A DNA stretch of 22,613 nt from positions 1 to 22,613 of IMG/VR virus record IMGVR_UViG_3300048593_000087. One strand, written 5' to 3'. Shown here one piece after another: positions 1 through 7,852 of this stretch. Origin of the DNA: a virus. The notes under the pieces were generated by a model. The model had not been told where the DNA came from. It worked only from the letters and a program-made list of their open reading frames with translations, and ran no database searches. The translations under genes were made by a program, and so were the position numbers. Position 1 is the stretch's first letter, and the number at the start of each line of letters is the position of its first letter.

Positions 1-45
1 GCACTTGAAGAAAAGACAAAATACAACGAAACAAGAAAGGATTAA
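1..45 (+). CDS. 3' end of an upstream gene (partial)
   Basis: The first 14 codons of the window form an open frame ending in TAA at 43-45, three bases before the next start at 49. The visible residues are lysine- and glutamate-rich (ending KYNETRKD). The 5' part lies outside the window, so no function can be given. The tight spacing matches the operon style of the rest of the window. Confidence 0.55.
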   Translation, partial: ALEEKTKYNETRKD

Positions 46-48
46 ATT

Positions 49-306
49 ATGAGTAACCCAAAAGATAAAGCAGCCGCAATGATTCTAAAATACACAATTA
101 TTTTAGAATATGATTTTGTTTCAGATTTAAAATGGTATCCACCTAATGATGTGTACCGGAACAATCGCATTAAAAAAGATGCTAAAAAATGTGCATTAGC
201 AGCCTTAGAGTATATAATTGAACAAAACAATGTTTGGATTATGCAAACTGAAAAAGGCAATAACAATTATTGGAATGAAGTAAAAAAAGAAATTGAATTA
301 TTATAA
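49..306 (+). CDS. Small conserved phage-type hypothetical protein (85 aa)
   Basis: An 85-residue soluble, charged protein. Its second half (AKKCALAALEYII, then NNNYWNEVKKEIE at the end) resembles small proteins I have often seen encoded in Bacteroidota phages and prophages, where an Ala-Leu-rich helix is followed by YWxEVKxEIE near the C-terminus. No catalytic motif, signal peptide or membrane segment is visible, and I know of no assigned function for that group. ATG at 49 follows the preceding stop by three bases. The family resemblance is from memory, not from a search. Confidence 0.75.
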   Translation: MSNPKDKAAAMILKYTIILEYDFVSDLKWYPPNDVYRNNRIKKDAKKCALAALEYIIEQNNVWIMQTEKGNNNYWNEVKKEIELL

Positions 307-319
307 CTAACTTTGCCAC

Positions 320-367
320 ATGGAACGAGAAGATGAAATATTTGCCTTATTAAATCCTGATGAATGA
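320..367 (+). CDS. Possible 15-aa micro-ORF coupled to the glycosyltransferase-like gene
   Basis: ATG at 320 opens a 15-codon frame (MEREDEIFALLNPDE) that ends in TGA at 365-367, sharing the four bases ATGA with the start of the next gene at 364. It fills the 57-nt gap between two genes almost exactly. ATGA coupling recurs throughout this window, which supports translation. It could be a leader peptide that delivers ribosomes to the downstream start, or chance. Confidence 0.3.
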   Translation: MEREDEIFALLNPDE

Positions 368-1290
368 ATTACTTTTTAGTTCACTTTAGGAAGAATGTAG
401 CACAATTAAAAAAGCATGCAGTATATTGGATGGATGAAACAAACCTATCTAAAGTGCCAGTTAATAGTGTGAACATAATTAATACTAAAGACCTACCTAA
501 GTATTCTAATCAAGAGTATTTATTATTGGTTCGTAGCGGTGGCATTGGTGATATAGTAGCAATGAGTAGTATATGTGGTGTAGCACCCAAAACAATATTC
601 TTAACTCAAAAGAAGTATTTACCAATATTAGATTTGTTTAAGAGTAAACCAATACCAAAACACTTTGATGATCCGATATTTACAGCTAATAGTTATAGTG
701 AGTTTGTTTTAAAACTTAACAAAATAGGTATTATGCAGGGTGAGGATGAAATCGAATTAGGTAGTAAAGATGATTGGTATGAGATATTTAGCAGGTCCAT
801 AGGTAAAGAATTAATTGAAGGCAGACCACAACTAATAAGACCATTCAATGAAGTAATAGATAGATGCCTAATAGTTAGCGAATCTTCAACTATCAATAGA
901 ACTGGAGATGGCGAAGCACTTAAACAAATAGCTGTTAAATACTTTAAAGATGTTGATATAGCGCACAAAATGAATTGGACTACCAAAGAATATATCGCAG
1001 CATTAAGCACATACAAGTTTGTGATTAGTGTAGATACATCTGCTATTCATATTCGTGAAGGATTTGGTTTAAGTGCATTAGGTTTGTATGGTGCATTTAC
1101 TGCACAATGTCGAACAAAGAACTATACACACACACATTCTATTGATGTTATCATGTGTTCATTAGGTCCATGTTTTGTTCATGGTGTTAATCCATGCAGA
1201 CTAAACGTAAACAAGACATCAGCATATTGCCTCACTAACTATGAGCAAATAGAGAAAGAACTAATTAACTACCTAAAAATATGCCAATAG
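364..1290 (+). CDS. Glycosyltransferase family 9-like protein (heptosyltransferase fold)
   Basis: This 308-aa protein carries the landmarks of GT9 (ADP-heptose:LPS heptosyltransferase-like) GT-B enzymes. RSGGIGDIV at residues 57-65 matches the N-terminal glycine-rich loop with the conserved Asp (D63). The C-terminal donor-site stretch VDTSAIHI (223-230) is followed by LGLYGAF (239-245) and a cysteine cluster C265/C270/C278, comparable to the CxPC-type clusters of some GT9 members. Family members move a sugar from a nucleotide donor onto an acceptor such as LPS core. Donor and acceptor here are unknown. Its position beside HNH and terminase genes suggests phage DNA, a virion protein or host surface glycan as a target, which is inference. 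Its start overlaps the 15-codon ORF by ATGA, and its end overlaps the HNH gene by 10 nt. Confidence 0.72.
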   Translation: MNYFLVHFRKNVAQLKKHAVYWMDETNLSKVPVNSVNIINTKDLPKYSNQEYLLLVRSGGIGDIVAMSSICGVAPKTIFLTQKKYLPILDLFKSKPIPKHFDDPIFTANSYSEFVLKLNKIGIMQGEDEIELGSKDDWYEIFSRSIGKELIEGRPQLIRPFNEVIDRCLIVSESSTINRTGDGEALKQIAVKYFKDVDIAHKMNWTTKEYIAALSTYKFVISVDTSAIHIREGFGLSALGLYGAFTAQCRTKNYTHTHSIDVIMCSLGPCFVHGVNPCRLNVNKTSAYCLTNYEQIEKELINYLKICQ

Positions 1291-1601
1291 CACCCAAACC
1301 AAAAGCTAAAGTATGGCAACACATACCCGAAAGGAATAGTAGTTGGTCAAGTTATGGGAAGAATACCTTTAACTACCACTCTAAAGAATGGCGAAGCCTA
1401 AGATCAGAGATAATAAAAGAGCAACCTATATGTGTATCATGTAAGGCAAAAGGATTAGTAACACTAACAAAAGTAATTGACCATATAATACCAGTACAAG
1501 AATATAAAGGCAGCCCACTCGATAAGACAAACCTGCAAGGATTATGCAAAGAATGTGATGACATCAAGCGAGGTCAAGAAATACAATCAAGATACAAATG
1601 A
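1281..1601 (+). CDS. HNH endonuclease (packaging-associated)
   Basis: A 106-aa HNH (beta-beta-alpha-metal) nuclease. Residues 31-43 (YHSKEWRSLR) are the usual pre-domain helix. C51-x2-C54 and C89-x2-C92 form a structural zinc site. D67-H68 in VIDHIIPV is the catalytic Asp-His, and N84 in TNLQGLC is the central Asn. The third position, normally His just after the last Cys (CHxxK), is Asp here (C92-D93-D-I-K), which might still bind metal. In HK97-like phages an HNH protein encoded beside the terminase assists terminase cutting at cos, and that role fits this location. The gene overlaps its upstream neighbour by 10 nt and the next gene by ATGA (1598-1601). Confidence 0.9.
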   Translation: MPIAPKPKAKVWQHIPERNSSWSSYGKNTFNYHSKEWRSLRSEIIKEQPICVSCKAKGLVTLTKVIDHIIPVQEYKGSPLDKTNLQGLCKECDDIKRGQEIQSRYK

Positions 1602-1900
1602 AAGCAAACAGAATAGACACCCAAGCAAAGAACATACTATCAGCATATTGGTTAGCTAAGGCAGCAACTGAACACCTAAACTATGTATGGAGTGATAAAC
1701 ACCTTATACATGATGGCATGATGAAAGAAGCAATAAGACAAACACTACCTAAATTAAACTACTTTATTAAAAACGTAGAGAATACATTTATTGAAGCTAA
1801 CATTAAAGACCAATACATGGATAGTCAAAGGGAGTTCATCTATGAGATGATAGATAACATCTGGGAGAATGATATAAAGGAGTTAATGCCTACCAATTAA
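1598..1900 (+). CDS. Hypothetical protein between HNH and small terminase (100 aa)
   Basis: I do not recognise this 100-aa protein. It looks soluble and mostly helical, rich in Asn, Glu, Lys and Ile, with no cysteine motif, signal peptide or membrane segment. The start ATG shares four bases with the HNH stop, so the two are probably translationally coupled. It ends directly at the G-rich noncoding island 1901-1912. A role near packaging is possible from position only. Confidence 0.7.
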   Translation: MKANRIDTQAKNILSAYWLAKAATEHLNYVWSDKHLIHDGMMKEAIRQTLPKLNYFIKNVENTFIEANIKDQYMDSQREFIYEMIDNIWENDIKELMPTN

Positions 1901-1978
1901 GGGGGTGGGTGGTAAAAAGTTTAAATATGTCCCTACCTTGTAACCGTGGTTTCAATTATTTCATATATATTAGGTTCG
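1901..1978. other. G-rich island, candidate cos/packaging recognition site
   Basis: Directly after the stop of the preceding gene lies GGGGGTGGGTGG (1901-1912), by far the densest G tract in an AT-rich window. CCCTACC at 1931-1937 can pair with GGTGGG (1904-1909) with one bulged base. In HK97-like phages cos lies between the HNH gene and the small terminase, which matches this position. Sequence alone does not show a cut site. Confidence 0.3.
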
Positions 1979-2011
1979 TATAGGTGGGTCAAAATCAATT
2001 ATATAGCAAAA

Positions 2012-2401
2012 ATGAGCAAAAAAACAGATAAAAACATAGAGATTCCAAGCATTTTAGAAAACAACCAGTATGGTAAAATTGAATGGATTGAAAAGCATGA
2101 TGAATTTATAAAATCAGGCAAATTAAGTGATGCAGAAAAGTGGGTATTAATTACTTACTGTTCTAATTATGGGAACTGGGTATCAGCCGAAATAAGACTT
2201 CAGCAAGAAGGATTGATTACTTATGCAGGTAATGGAACACCTATTCCAAATCCTTTATTCGGATTGCAACAAGGTTATTTTAATTCGATGATGAAAGCAG
2301 CAATGCAGATTGGATTAACACCTAAAACTAAAATTAAAAGCGGTGCAAAAGCTAAGATCACAAAATTAGCAGCATTGAAACAAGAAAGTAAGATAGGTTA
2401 A
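2012..2401 (+). CDS. terS: Terminase small subunit (P27 family)
   Basis: A 129-aa protein that would bind the packaging initiation site and hand DNA to the large terminase. Its C-terminal half, with NPLFGLQQGYFNSMMKAA followed by QIGLTPKTK, fits the P27 family of small terminases (NP..... helix, then a GLTP-type motif), and the large terminase follows. I chose ATG at 2012. The frame is open back to a GTG at 1946, but that extension (SYILGSYRWVK and so on) does not resemble the family and would run into the G-rich island region. The leader before 2012 is A-rich (AGCAAAA). Confidence 0.8.
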   Translation: MSKKTDKNIEIPSILENNQYGKIEWIEKHDEFIKSGKLSDAEKWVLITYCSNYGNWVSAEIRLQQEGLITYAGNGTPIPNPLFGLQQGYFNSMMKAAMQIGLTPKTKIKSGAKAKITKLAALKQESKIG

Positions 2402-2483
2402 AACCATTCACATAAAATATTTATTCAAAATTGCTAAGGGAAAATAAAAACCAAACTACCATTAAAATAGAAAAAGCGCAAAA

Positions 2484-4151
2484 TTGATACTACAAACCGA
2501 AATACAAAACTATTGCAAAGATGTCTTAAATGATACTATCATATCCTGCAAGTATGTGAAGTTAGCAGTTAAGCGATTTAATAAAGATTTAAAGCGAAAA
2601 GATATTTATTTGGATTGGGGAAAGGCAAACTTTGCAATAAATTTTATTCAATCAATTAATCATGTAGATGGCACTCAATTTATTTTAGAATCATGGCAAA
2701 AGTTTTGTTTAGTAAATGTATTTGGATTTTATTATAAAAATGGTGAAAGGCGATTTATTAAAGCATACGAAGAAGTACCACGAAAGAATGGTAAGACAGC
2801 AAAGTTAGCAGCCATCGGATTGCTAGGATTAGCGGATGATGAAAAGAAAGATGCACATATCTATGTAGCAGCCACCACAAAAGACCAAGCAAACATTTGT
2901 TATAATGCAGCTAAACAAATGGCACGCAATTCATGGCTAACAGAAAGAGATGAAGGTATAGTAAGAATAACACAATATGAAATGTTTAATATTTCGGAAG
3001 GTTACGATACTAACAACATGAAGGCACTTGCCAGCGATTCTAATAACTTAGATGGATTAAAACCAAGTATAGCTATTATAGATGAATTTCACGCACATAA
3101 AACAGATGATATTTATAACGTAATTATATCGGGTATGGGTGCAACTCAAGATCCATTATTATATGTAATTACAACCGCAGGATTTAATAAGAACTCACCA
3201 TGTTTTAGAGAAAGAAAATATTGTATTGAGATTTTAGAAAACAAAATACAGAATGATAGATACTTTACTATTATATTTACGATTGATGAAGGCGATGACT
3301 GGAAAGACCCTAACACATGGGCAAAGGCAAATCCAAATTTAGGGGTATCTGTTAAGCAATCATTCTTACAATCTGAATTAATCGATGCGCTTGCGAGTGG
3401 AACAAAAGAAATAAACTTTAAAACCAAGTATTTAAACGTATGGACTGATACAGCTACAACATGGATAAGTGATGAAAACTATATGTTATGTGGTAGTCAC
3501 TTTGATGCTCAAGATTTAATAGGTCGAGATTGTTATGGTGGATTAGATTTGAGTAAATCACAAGATTTTAGTTCTTTATGTTTGTTGTTTCCACCAATTA
3601 ATGGCGAAAAGGATTATAAATGTTTGTACTATTTTTGGCTACCTGAATTAACAGCAAAAGAAAGGCATAAGAGAAACTATTCAAACTTACTTGAATGGTC
3701 AGAAATTGGAGCAATTAACCTAACAGATGGCAATGTTATAGACCATCAACTGATAAGAAATGCGATAAATTTACTAAATGAAAACTTTAGAATCAAGTTT
3801 ATAAACTATGATAGGGCATTTGCAACAACATTAGTAACCGAATTAACTCAAGATGGAATAGAAATGACACCATTTGGACAAGGTTTTATGAGCATGGGCG
3901 CACCTACAAGTGAATTTGAGAGAATGATACTAAACAAAGAATTAAATCATGGTTTCAATCCAGTAATGCGGTGGATGATGGGCAACATATTAATATTGAG
4001 AGATGCGGCAGGCAACATGAAGATTGACAAGTCAAACCATGAAAATAAAGTGGATGGACCGATAGCTAATGTAATGGCAATAGCTGCTTATATGCAATCA
4101 CAAGTCGAGAAACCAATTGAAAAGGAATATTTCTTTATAAAAGTAAGATAA
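2484..4151 (+). CDS. terL: Terminase large subunit (ATPase-nuclease packaging motor)
   Basis: A 555-aa HK97-type large terminase. The Walker A-like loop is PRKNGKT (residues 99-105), Walker B is IAIIDEF (197-202, D200 and catalytic E201), and an ATP-coupling stretch YVITTAG lies at 228-233. The RNase H-like nuclease domain begins at GGLDLS (352-357, D355), with D361 nearby and the late acidic residue in DGPIANVMA (D524). It translocates DNA into the prohead and cuts concatemers. No ATG exists in this frame before residue 146, and a stop lies at 2463-2465, so TTG at 2484 is the likely start, with an A-rich leader. The length is normal for the family. Confidence 0.95.
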   Translation: MILQTEIQNYCKDVLNDTIISCKYVKLAVKRFNKDLKRKDIYLDWGKANFAINFIQSINHVDGTQFILESWQKFCLVNVFGFYYKNGERRFIKAYEEVPRKNGKTAKLAAIGLLGLADDEKKDAHIYVAATTKDQANICYNAAKQMARNSWLTERDEGIVRITQYEMFNISEGYDTNNMKALASDSNNLDGLKPSIAIIDEFHAHKTDDIYNVIISGMGATQDPLLYVITTAGFNKNSPCFRERKYCIEILENKIQNDRYFTIIFTIDEGDDWKDPNTWAKANPNLGVSVKQSFLQSELIDALASGTKEINFKTKYLNVWTDTATTWISDENYMLCGSHFDAQDLIGRDCYGGLDLSKSQDFSSLCLLFPPINGEKDYKCLYYFWLPELTAKERHKRNYSNLLEWSEIGAINLTDGNVIDHQLIRNAINLLNENFRIKFINYDRAFATTLVTELTQDGIEMTPFGQGFMSMGAPTSEFERMILNKELNHGFNPVMRWMMGNILILRDAAGNMKIDKSNHENKVDGPIANVMAIAAYMQSQVEKPIEKEYFFIKVR

Positions 4152-4152
4152 T

Positions 4153-4359
4153 ATGAGTGTAATACCTGAAAACAAACACGATTTAACTCAAATCAAAGGC
4201 TATTTTAGCCGATTCTTTAACCTTTTACCATACTTTAAAAATGGAGAGGAAGCCTATAATCATTTAGAAAGCGAGTATTACAGCAAGTATAGACAGTACA
4301 AATACAAGTCTTATAACTCCTTTAAGGCTTCAAAATCAAAGTTTTTTGGGCTATATTAA
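4153..4359 (+). CDS. Small basic Tyr/Lys-rich protein between terminase and portal
   Basis: A 68-aa protein starting one base after the terminase stop. It is basic and aromatic: residues 40-62 are a run of Tyr, Ser and Lys (YYSKYRQYKYKSYNSFKAS). I recognise no domain. Its position suggests co-expression with terminase. Nucleic-acid or terminase binding would fit the composition but is speculation. Confidence 0.7.
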   Translation: MSVIPENKHDLTQIKGYFSRFFNLLPYFKNGEEAYNHLESEYYSKYRQYKYKSYNSFKASKSKFFGLY

Positions 4360-4368
4360 ATAGTTAAC

Positions 4369-4397
4369 TTGAGTTAATTAAATATACTGCAATTTTG
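4369..4397 (+). promoter_or_regulatory. Possible Bacteroidota-type promoter before the portal gene
   Basis: TTG at 4369-4371 is followed after 18 nt by CAATTTTG (4390-4397), one mismatch from TAnnTTTG. It lies in one of the few gaps between head genes. The box ends only 8 nt before the portal ATG, so the mRNA leader would be very short. This is a pattern match in AT-rich DNA. Confidence 0.35.
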
Positions 4398-4405
4398 TAG
4401 CGTAT

Positions 4406-5701
4406 ATGGCTAACTTTTTTACAAAGTATCTACCAAAAATTAATTTTAGAGCGAAAACTCCAACCAATTTAATGCCTGCAACTGGTATTAATGGAATGCC
4501 TCAAGCTAATTTTTTTAGTGGCTATTCAAAAAGCGGTGAAGTAGTAAATGAGAGGTCAGTAAATCAATTAGCTACTTATTATGCTTGTATTCGTAACATC
4601 TGCGAAGACATTAGTAAATTACCATATGTAGTTATCAAAACTGAATCTAATGGTAACAAAACAAGGATTACAAAAAACAATGCTTATCAGTTACTAAACA
4701 AAAAACCTAATGGTTATGCAATTCCTTTTGATATAAAATACTCTATTTTAAAAGATGCAATCGGTAGGGGTAATGGTTATGGTTATATAGTAAGAAATTC
4801 AAGCGGATTTGTAGAAGAAATTCACTATGTAGATTCAAATTTTGTTTATCCTCAATACGATACTGATACTAAAAATTTATGGTACACTATAAACTATGAG
4901 CCATTAAAATTAGCAGGTATTTATTCAAGCGAAGAAATATTTCATATTAAAGGTGCAGGTAATACAATGGTAGGGCAATCTGTTTTAGGGTTTCAACTGC
5001 AATCATTAGGGAAAGCATTAGCAATTCAAGATTATTCAAGCAATTATTTTAAAGAAGGTGCAGCAATGAGTGGCTTGCTAACTTTCGAGGGTGTAAATGA
5101 TGAAAAGAAACTTCAGACGTATATAAATATGTTTCTCAATTCATTCTCGAAAGGTGGTATTGGTGGCGGTCCAAGTGGGATGAAGTTTGAGCAAATGAAT
5201 TATGATCCTCAAAAATCTCAATTTATAGAAACTGAAAATTTGATAAGAGGCGAAATTGCACGATGGTTTAGAATGCCATTAAGTAAATTATCGGATTTAT
5301 CAGATACTAACAATAGTTCATTAGAACAAACAGACATTAAGTATTTAACAGATACATTGATGCCTTGGATAGTAAGGTTTGAGCAAGAAGCGGATAAGAA
5401 ACTATTTGCAATAAACGAGCGTGAAACATTAGATGGGTATTTTGATACTCAAGTATATTATAGAGGTGATAGTGCAGCGATGGAACGTAAGACAAGAACA
5501 ATGTTTACAAGCGGTGGTATAACACCAAATGAAGTACGCAAAATGTGGGGAGAGAATACAATAGACAATGAAGCAAGTAATATAAATTATGTACCAAGCA
5601 ACATGATACCTGCTAATGAAGCTATTGAATTTTGGAAAGGTCAAGCAGAGAAAAATTTACAATTAACACAATCAGAGCCAATCGGAGGGCAGCAACAATA
5701 A
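4406..5701 (+). CDS. Portal protein (HK97 family)
   Basis: A 431-aa portal, the dodecameric ring at one head vertex through which DNA enters and leaves and on which the neck is built. Family features seen: NQLATYYACIRNICEDISKLP near residues 55-75, LLNKKPNGY with the DIKYSILKDAIGRGNGY stretch, IFHIKG near residue 180, and the RGEIARWFRMPLSKL segment near 285-300. The length is typical. It overlaps the protease gene by one base (TAATG at 5699-5703). The tail end is Gln-rich and likely flexible. Confidence 0.94.
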   Translation: MANFFTKYLPKINFRAKTPTNLMPATGINGMPQANFFSGYSKSGEVVNERSVNQLATYYACIRNICEDISKLPYVVIKTESNGNKTRITKNNAYQLLNKKPNGYAIPFDIKYSILKDAIGRGNGYGYIVRNSSGFVEEIHYVDSNFVYPQYDTDTKNLWYTINYEPLKLAGIYSSEEIFHIKGAGNTMVGQSVLGFQLQSLGKALAIQDYSSNYFKEGAAMSGLLTFEGVNDEKKLQTYINMFLNSFSKGGIGGGPSGMKFEQMNYDPQKSQFIETENLIRGEIARWFRMPLSKLSDLSDTNNSSLEQTDIKYLTDTLMPWIVRFEQEADKKLFAINERETLDGYFDTQVYYRGDSAAMERKTRTMFTSGGITPNEVRKMWGENTIDNEASNINYVPSNMIPANEAIEFWKGQAEKNLQLTQSEPIGGQQQ

Positions 5702-6276
5702 TGGAAAGAAGATTTAACATAAGAGAAAGCAACATAGTAAGTGAAGAAGGCAGAACTATAAAAGGTTATAGCGCTGTGTTCAATTCATTTTATGAAATGT
5801 GGGATGGTTATAAAGAAACTATTGCTGAAGGTGCATTTAGTGAATGTGATATGAGTGATGTAGTAGCTTTATTCAATCACGAATCTGAATACCTTTTAGC
5901 ACGTTCAAAAGATGGTGAAGGCACATTAAAATTATCAGTAGATGAAAAAGGATTATACTTCGAATTTGAAGCACCTAATACAACTATCGGTAATGATGTT
6001 TTAGAAAATGTAAAACTTCAAAATATAAGGGGATGTTCATTTGCCTTCACAGTTAATGAGCAAATGGTTGAAGATTTTGAGGATGGAACGTGCATAAGAA
6101 CTATTACTAAAATTGGTAAATTATACGATGTAGGACCAGTGGTTAATCCTGCATATGAAGAAACCGAAATAGAAGCCTGCAAGCGTAATATTGAACTAAG
6201 AAAAAAGCAAGTAAGACCAACGGATATTAATTCAAATTACTATCTAATTAATAAGCATAAATTTAACTTAATATAA
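5701..6276 (+). CDS. Prohead maturation protease (HK97 S78 family)
   Basis: A 191-aa serine protease that would remove the delta (scaffold) region of the capsid protein during head maturation. GYSAVFNSF (22-30) and ETIAEGAF (39-46) are typical of the N-terminal fold. His60 in ALFNHE and Ser113 in RGCSFAF match the catalytic His and Ser, and YDVGPVVNPAY follows, as in the family. ATG at 5701 overlaps the portal stop. The frame is open back to 5632, but that extension lies in the portal gene and is not family-like. The capsid gene follows. Confidence 0.93.
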   Translation: MERRFNIRESNIVSEEGRTIKGYSAVFNSFYEMWDGYKETIAEGAFSECDMSDVVALFNHESEYLLARSKDGEGTLKLSVDEKGLYFEFEAPNTTIGNDVLENVKLQNIRGCSFAFTVNEQMVEDFEDGTCIRTITKIGKLYDVGPVVNPAYEETEIEACKRNIELRKKQVRPTDINSNYYLINKHKFNLI

Positions 6277-6285
6277 ATAAACAAC

Positions 6286-7599
6286 ATGAAAACAAGTGTA
6301 GAATTGAGACAATTACAGTCTCTAAAAAGAGCAGAAGGTTCAGAGTTGGTAGACAAAGCGGAGACTGAAAAGCGTGAGTTATCAGTTGAAGAAACTACTA
6401 TACTTAGAAACATTCAATCAGAAGTTGAGGCTTTTGAAAATCAAATTAAAGATGCTGAATTGCGTGAGAAATTTGCGAAAAAATCAGTACAAAGCAAGAA
6501 GTCAAATGATGGCATGAATGCAGAAGAAAGAGAAATGAGTAATTTCTCAATGACAAAATTCTTCAACTCAATCAATCGTAATGAGCCTATCACTGGTTTA
6601 GAGCGTGAGATTTTAGATGAAGGTGTTACAGAAGCCCGCTCATTAGGTGCATCAAGTAATGGTCATTACATCAACTTGAAAGCATTAAATGCAATCCAAA
6701 AACGTGCAATGTCTGCAGGTTCAGCAAGTGCAGGTGGAAACTTTGTACAAACTGATAAAATGGGGTTCTTTGATGTGTTAAGAGCAAACAGAGTATTAGA
6801 CAAAGTAGGTGCAGAATGGGAAATGGGTATGGTTCCTAATGTAGATTACACTGGATTCTCAACTGGATGGACTTTTGCAGATGCAGCGGAAAACGCAACC
6901 GCAGCCGATGCAGATGCAGTAACTGTAAATCGTGCAGTTTCACCTAAGAGAATTGCAGGTAAAATCTTATTATCAAATCAGTTGATGATTCAAGACCCTA
7001 CAATGGATGCAAAATTATTGCAATCATTACAAAATGCTTTATATCCTTATGTTGAAGGAAAAGTATTAACTGGCAATGGTTCATCAAATGCAATGACTGG
7101 TATCACATCAAATGCAACCGCAGCTACTTTAGCTTTAGGTACTAATGGAGGTGCACCATCACTAACATACATTCAAAACATGAGAAAAACATTATTGAAT
7201 GGTAACGTAGATGCAAGCAAAATATTTTGGTTAATCAATCCGAATACAGAAGCATTATTGATGGCAACTCCAGTAGATACTGGTTCAGGTGCAATGCTAA
7301 TTCCTTATGGTTCATATTTCAATGGTGCAACTGGATTTATCAATAATATTCCTTACTTAGTAACTTCAAATTTACCAAACAATTTGACTAAAGGTACAAC
7401 AAGTGCAACTTGCTCGGCAGTTATCGCAGGTGATTTTAGTAACTTGAAAGTATGTCAGTGGGGTGGATTGGATATAGTAATTGATCCATATACAAATGCG
7501 GCTGAAGGACAAACAAGAATTATCTGTAACACTTATTGGGATACTACCATCAAGCGTGCAGGTACAATAGTGAAAACATTGGATTTGATTACTGGTTAA
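6286..7599 (+). CDS. Major capsid protein (HK97 fold)
   Basis: A 437-aa HK97-fold capsid protein. Residues 1-80 are a charged, coiled-coil-like delta region expected to act as internal scaffold and be removed by the protease encoded upstream. The mature domain follows, with the SAGSASAGGNFVQTDKMG region near 142-160 (usual start of the folded core) and TYWDTTIKRAGTIVKT near the end, typical of the family C-terminus. The exact cleavage point cannot be read from sequence. The leader AAATAAACAAC is A-rich with no Shine-Dalgarno. A perfect stem-loop follows the stop. Confidence 0.95.
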   Translation: MKTSVELRQLQSLKRAEGSELVDKAETEKRELSVEETTILRNIQSEVEAFENQIKDAELREKFAKKSVQSKKSNDGMNAEEREMSNFSMTKFFNSINRNEPITGLEREILDEGVTEARSLGASSNGHYINLKALNAIQKRAMSAGSASAGGNFVQTDKMGFFDVLRANRVLDKVGAEWEMGMVPNVDYTGFSTGWTFADAAENATAADADAVTVNRAVSPKRIAGKILLSNQLMIQDPTMDAKLLQSLQNALYPYVEGKVLTGNGSSNAMTGITSNATAATLALGTNGGAPSLTYIQNMRKTLLNGNVDASKIFWLINPNTEALLMATPVDTGSGAMLIPYGSYFNGATGFINNIPYLVTSNLPNNLTKGTTSATCSAVIAGDFSNLKVCQWGGLDIVIDPYTNAAEGQTRIICNTYWDTTIKRAGTIVKTLDLITG

Positions 7600-7614
7600 T
7601 TTTAACAATGTCAA

Positions 7615-7643
7615 ATAATGAGGGGTTCGACTCCCCTCATTAT
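7615..7643 (+). terminator. Perfect 11-bp stem-loop after the capsid gene
   Basis: ATAATGAGGGG (7615-7625) pairs perfectly with CCCCTCATTAT (7633-7643) across a 7-nt loop TTCGACT. It starts 16 nt after the capsid stop and ends 17 nt before the next start. There is no U tract, so it is not a canonical intrinsic terminator. It may protect or process the 3' end of the abundant capsid mRNA, or attenuate read-through. The loop equals a tRNA T-loop consensus. Confidence 0.55.
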
Positions 7644-7660
7644 CTCTAAACTTAAAAAGC

Positions 7661-7852
7661 ATGAAAAGAATAAAATTTATAGCCTCTCCAATGGGTTTTG
7701 GATTAGGCTACTCACAAGGCGAAGAAGGAGACTTTGAAACAAGCCAAGCAGATGAATTAATTCAATTAGGCATTGCAGAATTGATTGAAGAATTAAAGCC
7801 TAAAATAGAAAAGGCAACAAAAGAATCTAAAACAGAAAAAGCGGTTAAATAG
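7661..7852 (+). CDS. Small protein between capsid and connector (63 aa)
   Basis: A 63-aa protein with a compact N-terminus (IKFIASPMGFGLGYSQGEEGDF), a short helical part (QADELIQLGIAELIEEL) and a Lys/Glu-rich tail. Similar small proteins often sit directly after the capsid gene in Bacteroidota phages, as far as I recall. Function unknown; a capsid accessory or connector role is suggested only by position. The leader is A-rich (CTTAAAAAGC). Its stop TAG overlaps the next gene's GTG start by one base. Confidence 0.75.
   Translation: MKRIKFIASPMGFGLGYSQGEEGDFETSQADELIQLGIAELIEELKPKIEKATKESKTEKAVK

Noticed and set aside
1946-2011. Longer small terminase starting at GTG 1946
   Set aside because: The extra 22 residues are hydrophobic and not family-like and ATG 2012 has a better A-rich leader.
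5632-5700. Longer prohead protease from ATG 5632
   Set aside because: The extension lies inside the portal gene; the family N-terminus begins at ATG 5701, in a TAATG overlap.
7600-7660. tRNA or tmRNA gene suggested by GGTTCGACTCC
   Set aside because: Only a T-loop-like hairpin is present; the stem is 11 bp, no acceptor, D or anticodon arms can be drawn upstream (coding DNA), and there is no CCA.
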